Assembly (NCBI GenBank): GCA_964446835.1
Contig: CAYUQT010000018.1
Span: 87,301 to 151,300, forward strand
Source of the DNA: CAYUQT01 sp964446835
GTDB taxonomy: Bacteria; Planctomycetota; Phycisphaerae; UBA1845; JAFGLZ01
Reading direction: 5' to 3'
DNA: 64,000 bases
The translations under genes were made by a program, and so were the position numbers. Each line of letters begins with the position of its first letter. Positions within the stretch are counted from its first letter, which is position 1. The notes under the pieces are model-generated. The model made no database searches and was not told the DNA's origin. It saw only the letters and a program-made list of their open reading frames with translations. This document shows positions 59,612 to 64,000 of this stretch, piece by piece.

Positions 59612-61189
59612 ATGAAGATCGGTCTTGTGTCGAGTTATACCCGTCCTTATGCCTTGGGTCTTCGATACATCTCTTCGTCGCTGAAGGCCGCGGGGCACGA
59701 CGTTGTCATGATCTTCATGAATGCCAAGCATGAGCGTTCGCAGTCTCTCTTTTCGCAACCGCTGCTGGATGACCTTGCGGACAGGCTTCGCGATTGTGGG
59801 CTGATCGGGGTCAGCTTGATGGCGAACAGTTTTCTTCGGGCCTGTGCGCTGACACGGGGCCTGCGCGATGCCGGCCTCTCCGCGCCGATCATCTGGGGCG
59901 GCGTGCATCCGACGGTGGCGCCCGACGAATGCCTCAAAATCGCCGACGCGGTGTGCCTTGGCGAGGGTGAGACGCCCATGTTGGAGCTGGCCGCGAGCCT
60001 GCAGGCCGGTCGCGATCCGACCCACATCGCCGGGCTTCAGTTCCGCGCCGGGAGTGTGTTCGGCAACATCGAGACGATTCGCAATGCCGTGGGACCGCTC
60101 AACGAGCGGCTGGATGGACTTCCTTTTCCCGACTACGAACTCGAGACGCACTGGGTGGCCGAGCGAGACAAGCTCGCACCGGCCAAGCCGGAGAACCTTC
60201 ACGGGATGCTGGAAACGTTTCTGATGATCGCCAGCCGCGGTTGTCCTCATCACTGCACGTTCTGCACGAACACGGCCCTTCGGAACGTTCATGAGGGGGC
60301 GGGTCGATGGGTCCGGCTGCGATCGCTCGACAACGTGCTGGCCGAGATGCGTCAGGCGGTTGCCTGTTTTCCCACGATCCGGGCGTTTCACATTGTGGAC
60401 GACCTGTTCTTCGTTCACAGCGACCAGGACGTCGAGGCCTTTGTGGACAAGTACAAGGTCCAGATCGGGTTGCCGTTGCTGATGGAGGCCTCGCCCAACA
60501 CGGTTACGGATCGCAAGGTGCATGCGTTGGCGCAGGCCCCTGTCAAACGGATCATCCTGGGGATTCAGAGTGCCAGCGATGATACGTTGAGGACCATCTA
60601 CAAGCGTCCGATGCCGCCCCAGTGCGTGGAGAAGGCTCTGGACATCCTGGCGAAATACAAGACTCCCACAGAACTGCATTACATCACGAGTAATCCGTAC
60701 GAGCCGGAGGCCAACACCGTCGAGACGATGCGGTTTGTCGCGTCGCATCACCGACACGCGGAAGTTATCCATGTGTTCCCGCTTGTGTTCTTCCCCGGCA
60801 CGCCACTGTTCGATAGGGCCCGGCAAGATGGGTCGCTCGATGCCTGCCACCGGCTGGCGTATGAACACGCGGGAACACACGTCACGCATTTTGGACGGGG
60901 TGACTATCTGGCGATCTGGCTGCGGATCGTGCTGATTTTGAGGAACGTCGGGGTTCCCGGGGCGGTGGTGCATCCGCTCATCAGTCTGGCGATCCATCCC
61001 TGGGTCCGGAAGGTTCTGGATCGCCGCTGGTTCGGTCCGACGGTTCTGGCGAGCTATGTGGTCGGCCGCAAGGTCGTGCGGAATCTGATCTATCAGCCCT
61101 TCATCAAGCCGTTCCGGTACCTCCGTCATCGTCCCCGTCGTCGGCGACAGGATCCGCCACAGCGATGGAAGGTGAGCATGGCGACCTGA
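59612..61189 (+). CDS. B12-binding-domain radical SAM protein (BchE/HpnJ-like)
   Basis: The start ATG at 59612 follows AGGAGG by six bases. The 525-residue protein has an N-terminal cobalamin-binding-like Rossmann domain (about 1-140: IGLVSSY, GHDVVMIFMNAK, IGVSLMANSFL, APIIWGGVHPTVAPDECL, VCLGEGETPMLEL) and a radical-SAM core with the cluster motif CPHHCTFC (Cys 211, 215 and 218) followed by VRLRSLDNVLAEM and a barrel. The usual DxHxxG cobalamin ligand is not present, as in many such enzymes. The C-terminal 120 residues are hydrophobic then strongly basic (FRYLRHRPRRRRQ) and may touch the membrane. The substrate is unknown; relatives methylate or cyclise lipids and other hydrophobic compounds. 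Control by the divergent GntR regulator is likely. Confidence 0.88.
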   Translation: MKIGLVSSYTRPYALGLRYISSSLKAAGHDVVMIFMNAKHERSQSLFSQPLLDDLADRLRDCGLIGVSLMANSFLRACALTRGLRDAGLSAPIIWGGVHPTVAPDECLKIADAVCLGEGETPMLELAASLQAGRDPTHIAGLQFRAGSVFGNIETIRNAVGPLNERLDGLPFPDYELETHWVAERDKLAPAKPENLHGMLETFLMIASRGCPHHCTFCTNTALRNVHEGAGRWVRLRSLDNVLAEMRQAVACFPTIRAFHIVDDLFFVHSDQDVEAFVDKYKVQIGLPLLMEASPNTVTDRKVHALAQAPVKRIILGIQSASDDTLRTIYKRPMPPQCVEKALDILAKYKTPTELHYITSNPYEPEANTVETMRFVASHHRHAEVIHVFPLVFFPGTPLFDRARQDGSLDACHRLAYEHAGTHVTHFGRGDYLAIWLRIVLILRNVGVPGAVVHPLISLAIHPWVRKVLDRRWFGPTVLASYVVGRKVVRNLIYQPFIKPFRYLRHRPRRRRQDPPQRWKVSMAT

Positions 61190-61358
61190 GGGGAACGCGC
61201 AGGGCTTCTTTCGGAGTAGCTGAAGAGGGAGTCTTGTCGCATTGGGCCCCGGCATTTCGGGACAATGGGTGGAGTCGAGACCACCGGAACAACCACACTG
61301 CTTCTCGCATCTCCTGCTCATATCAGCCTCTTTCCATCAGACGCCGCATGTCTCGCCC

Positions 61359-63086
61359 CTACGACCAGTCGTAGTTTACTTCCTGGCCCATCAGTCTCCA
61401 GCGACGGGGCAGGCGGGTTTCCATCCAGTCCAGGGCGAGCGGGACGGGTTGGGGTTTGGCGGCGATGGCGACGGCCTCACGCAGGGCCTTTTCCTGCTCG
61501 GGACCGACGGCCTTTCGGTTGACCGAGACGAAGAGCGGCGTGCCGCTGCGGGCCAGCAGGTCGAGCCATTGTCGATTCTTGGACCAGGGAACGGCTTCGG
61601 CCTGGGTCAGTCCCAGGCAGTCGGCATCGGCGGCATAGAAGGTGTCGTGCTGCGGGGCTCGAAACGCCAGGCAATTGACGCCCATCTTCCGGGTGCGATC
61701 CCATTCCTTGCCGCTGACGTCGTCGCCGATTCGGTTCAGTTCGAACAGGCCCGCCGACAGATGGCTGACCGTGTTGCATCCGAGGAGGAGGGCGTCGCCG
61801 GCGGCCTTGCGGATCGTGCGGTACAGATCGAGCATGACCTCAGCCGTGGTCAGTTTGCGGTTGGCGAATACCCATCCGTCGTCCGTGAATGCGGAGCCCA
61901 TGGCAAAGCCCCATCGGCCGGTCAGGTCGAAGGTGGTGTAGTCGTGCTTGATCAGTTCGTATCCCCACGTGTGGAGCCTGGCGATATCAGTGGCCACCAG
62001 GTGGCGGACCTCGGGGATGGTTGGGTCGAGGTACTTGGGGTCACGCCGCAACCGCCAGGCCTTGGGCTGATTCTTCGCGGCGGCCAGGGGGCGGATCCAG
62101 ATGCCGGGTCGCGCGCCCGCCTTGAGGATGTCGCGTGCGAGGTCGGACATCGAGGGGAAGCGGTTGTTGCCACGATCCCACGGTCCCTCGTCGGAACCGC
62201 CGGCTACGTGCCAGCCGGCGTCCAGAACGGTGTAGGGCCGGTTGTCGCCGCTTGGCGACATTGAGACGATGAACTGGGCATCTTTGAGGATCTCGGTGGC
62301 GCTGTCGTTGCTTCCGTAGGTGTAGTACCAGTCGTTTGTTCCGTAGACGCGGTGAGAGGCGAGGCGCGGCTTCGGGCACATCTGCCGGCAAAATGCACGG
62401 GTGGCCTCAAAGGGGGATTCGCCGTCGTGGCCGCTGCGGCAGAGGATCGTGCAGACCTCGAGCGAACGATCGCCGAGCTGGACGCCCACGCCGCCGCTGC
62501 GGACGTCTGCCGAGAGGGTGATGCCGTCGGGGGCGGTCTTCCAATGGCACAGGGAGGACGTTCCGGTGGTCACGCCGTGGCCGTGTGTTCGCTTGCCATC
62601 GTAGGCCATGAAGTACCAGGGCATGACCCGTGTGGGGCTCAAGGGGGCCCACTCGAGATCGCCGTAGGATCGTTCCCAGTGGTCGCCGAGGAGCTTCTGC
62701 CAGGCGGTCAGGTTCGCCGGCCAGTGGAGCACGAGCCGCTTGACGCTCGCGTTGGGCGAGACCAGGAGAAGACGCATCCCACCATCCGTCGTCTCGGTTG
62801 TGACCTGGATGGTTCGGTATTCCCAGCGGTCCCGACCGGCGGAACGCAGGTCTGCGGATCCTTCATCGGTGAAGACGGTGATTCGGTCCGGCGGACGAAG
62901 GAGGTGGACGAATGAATCGGATCTGTTGGGGTGCGAGCCGGGCGAGTCCGCCGGTGAGGCGTCCTGGGCAGTTGCCGGCCGGGTGGTGGATGAGGCCAGC
63001 AGACCGGCCGCGAGGGCGGTTCCCGTTCGCTCGATGAATTCGCGTCGTGAGACCGTTCGTGGATGGCTTGTGTTGAGCTTTCTCAT
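61359..63086 (-). CDS. Secreted alpha-galactosidase-like glycoside hydrolase (GH36/GH27-related)
   Basis: The ATG at 63086 lies five bases after GGGAGGA and starts a Tat-like signal (SRREFIERTGTALAAGLLASS). The 575-residue protein has an N-terminal beta-sandwich (about 60-260) and a barrel with clan GH-D landmarks: YTVLDAGWHVAGG, NNRFPSMSDLARDILKAGARPGIWIRPLAA, the nucleophile-type ELIKHDYTTFD, LLLGCNTVSHLSAGLFELNRIGDDVSG with the acid/base Asp in the RxxDD segment, and FAADADCLGLT-like text (YAADADCLGL). It is therefore probably an alpha-galactosidase-type enzyme or relative acting outside the cytoplasm; the exact substrate is unknown. It is convergent with the radical-SAM gene. Confidence 0.78.
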   Translation of the reverse strand: MRKLNTSHPRTVSRREFIERTGTALAAGLLASSTTRPATAQDASPADSPGSHPNRSDSFVHLLRPPDRITVFTDEGSADLRSAGRDRWEYRTIQVTTETTDGGMRLLLVSPNASVKRLVLHWPANLTAWQKLLGDHWERSYGDLEWAPLSPTRVMPWYFMAYDGKRTHGHGVTTGTSSLCHWKTAPDGITLSADVRSGGVGVQLGDRSLEVCTILCRSGHDGESPFEATRAFCRQMCPKPRLASHRVYGTNDWYYTYGSNDSATEILKDAQFIVSMSPSGDNRPYTVLDAGWHVAGGSDEGPWDRGNNRFPSMSDLARDILKAGARPGIWIRPLAAAKNQPKAWRLRRDPKYLDPTIPEVRHLVATDIARLHTWGYELIKHDYTTFDLTGRWGFAMGSAFTDDGWVFANRKLTTAEVMLDLYRTIRKAAGDALLLGCNTVSHLSAGLFELNRIGDDVSGKEWDRTRKMGVNCLAFRAPQHDTFYAADADCLGLTQAEAVPWSKNRQWLDLLARSGTPLFVSVNRKAVGPEQEKALREAVAIAAKPQPVPLALDWMETRLPRRWRLMGQEVNYDWS

Positions 63087-63878
63087 CGTTCCTCCCTGCG
63101 CGCGTATTGCGGCGGGCCGATGGTGCGCGGCCGGCCTGTCCGGCAAAACACGCGTACCCGGCATCACGCAGCGCAACAGTCGTACCCGACAAGGGAGGAT
63201 CCGCCAACCCCTCTACAAGGAGATAGGGGACCGCGCTGTGGATCGTTTGACCGAGTCGCATGGCACCGCGTGGGCGCGAGGTATACCTGGGCTCCGGCGC
63301 GGATGTAACGGCGCGGGGCGGACGTTGGGGTTGTGGCGTTGACTGAGACGCAGGGTCTCAGGTATGGCTTCGGCGCGTCGGCCGTGGTGTTGGGTCGATT
63401 CGTGTCCTCCTGAGGTTGGGGCCTTCGTGGAAACTCGGCGGTCGCCTCCTCCGTCACGTTGTGCAGGGCCTGGGACTGGGCGTCTGGCCTCGGGTTTCCG
63501 GGCGGGGGATTGACCGGTTCGGGGCGGCAGATGTCACACTTTCGACACGTTTTTCACGTGTTGCGAGGGGGGACGGACGGGTGGCGGGTGACAATGGAAG
63601 GGGCTCGAACTGCATTTTCTGGGTGGGCGTCTGGGTTCGGGTTTCCGGGCGGAGGACCGCCCGGCTCGGAGGGGCGAATGTCTCACTTTGTCCCAGTATG
63701 TCACGGAAATTGGACGGCAAGGGATCGGGGATCGGGTGCGGGGAATGGAGCTTGTTGGGGCGTCTGTTGGGGATGGGCGTCTCGCGTCGGGTGTCCGGGC
63801 GGTTCGGAGCGGCGGGTGTCTCACTTTCGACACGTTCTTCACGCGTTTTCGGGGGAGTGGCTTGGCGGGGCGGGGAGG

Positions 63879-63920
63879 TAGAAGCTAGGAGTTGGGAGTT
63901 AGAAGCCAGGAGTTGCAAGT
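63879..63920. repeat. Two imperfect 21-base tandem repeats
   Basis: Two adjacent 21-base units, TAGAAGCTAGGAGTT... and TAGAAGCCAGGAGTT..., differ at three positions. Each can be read as three heptamers of the type (T)AGAAGN/AGGAGTT. They lie between copies 3 and 4 of the larger repeat family. Confidence 0.7.
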
Positions 63921-63938
63921 CAGTAGCCTGTCGGTGGA

Positions 63939-63964
63939 CGGGCGAGGCGGGCGAGGCGGGCGTA
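63939..63964. repeat. Short tandem repeat GGGCGAGGC
   Basis: The nine-base unit GGGCGAGGC occurs twice in tandem followed by a partial third copy (GGGCG) just upstream of the last repeat core. Confidence 0.6.
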
Positions 63965-64000
63965 TTCGGATTGGGCGAGTCGGCGAATGTCTCACTTTGT

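Larger units (their letters stand above)
63087..64000. other. Long non-coding G-rich region to the window end
   Basis: About 914 bases upstream of the GH36-like gene with no convincing gene; all frames are short and Arg/Gly/Pro-rich. It holds an inverted repeat CTGAGAC-GCAGG-GTCTCAG at 63343-63361 and, from 63480 on, a family of degenerate repeats described separately. The promoter of the GH36-like gene should lie near 63090-63250. Confidence 0.6.
63530..64000. repeat. Alternating degenerate repeats around a TGTCnCACTTT core
   Basis: Four copies of the core lie at 63530-63562, 63677-63709, 63815-63850 and 63986-64000 (cut by the edge), about 140-170 bases apart. Copies 1 and 3 continue CGACACGTTnTTCACG; copy 2 continues GTCCCAGTATGTCACGG; copy 4 begins like copy 2. 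A G-rich block with GGGCGTCTnG...TCGGGTnTCCGGGCGG precedes copies 1-3. The units are therefore of two types that alternate. Confidence 0.75.

Noticed and set aside
63454..63918. Frames on both strands across the terminal repeats
   Set aside because: They only translate the repeat units (for example repeated KVRHPPL on the minus strand) and have no independent coding signs.
63480..64000. CRISPR array
   Set aside because: Spacing of 140-170 bases, degenerate units and non-identical repeats do not fit a CRISPR array; no cas gene is present.

Overview
The window looks like the chromosome of a planctomycete, most probably of the class Phycisphaerae. The evidence is the roughly 60% G+C content with strong third-position bias, two membrane proteins carrying the CxxCGYDLTG...CPxCG zinc ribbon typical of that group, a PEP-CTERM surface protein, and many very large secreted glycosidases, sialidases, PQQ/NHL propellers, formylglycine-enzyme-like proteins and uroporphyrinogen-decarboxylase-like proteins. 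This assignment is inference from gene content; there is no rRNA to confirm it. I saw no tRNA, rRNA, CRISPR array, transposase or phage gene.

Layout. Positions 1-6.5 kb hold two large glycoside-hydrolase genes; the first is cut by the window edge and the second is a GH2 protein with two C-terminal CBM60-like modules. Positions 6.8-10.5 kb hold flagellar fliD, much enlarged by hook-IN repeats, and fliS. Positions 10.7-14.5 kb hold a TPR protein, a methyltransferase-glycosyltransferase fusion and a lipoprotein with an FGE-like fold. Positions 14.7-19.4 kb, leftward, hold a diguanylate cyclase, metK, an unknown protein and a GSAM-like aminotransferase. Positions 20.2-24.1 kb hold a PEP-CTERM protein and a leftward CBM9-like lipoprotein/zinc-ribbon pair, preceded by a promoter plus terminator that look like an attenuator or a small RNA gene. 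Position 24.9 kb starts a secreted lipase-like hydrolase.

Positions 26.3-38.0 kb form a sugar-acid catabolic island: a leftward set (uxuA-like mannonate dehydratase, sialidase-like protein, NHL propeller, UroD-like protein) facing a rightward enolase-superfamily sugar-acid dehydratase and a secreted xylose-isomerase-like protein, followed by a giant PQQ propeller. Sugars released outside the cell could feed D-mannonate-type acids into the 2-keto-3-deoxygluconate route. Positions 38.4-49 kb are mostly housekeeping: acyl-CoA ligase, ferredoxin, larC, recG, a LysM lipoprotein, a macro-domain protein and a GT87 membrane glycosyltransferase, with a second UroD-like protein.

Positions 49-63 kb return to accessory functions: an OxlT-like transporter, an FGE-like/CuAO-like/sialidase fusion, a D-aminoacylase-like amidohydrolase, an 1110-residue secreted protein, a FadR-type GntR regulator with two TGGTNNNACCA-like operators in front of a divergent radical-SAM gene, and a GH36-like protein. 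The last 900 bases are non-coding and carry alternating degenerate repeats. Start codons were often moved downstream of the longest reading frame to fit a Shine-Dalgarno sequence and a signal peptide; the reasons are given per gene.
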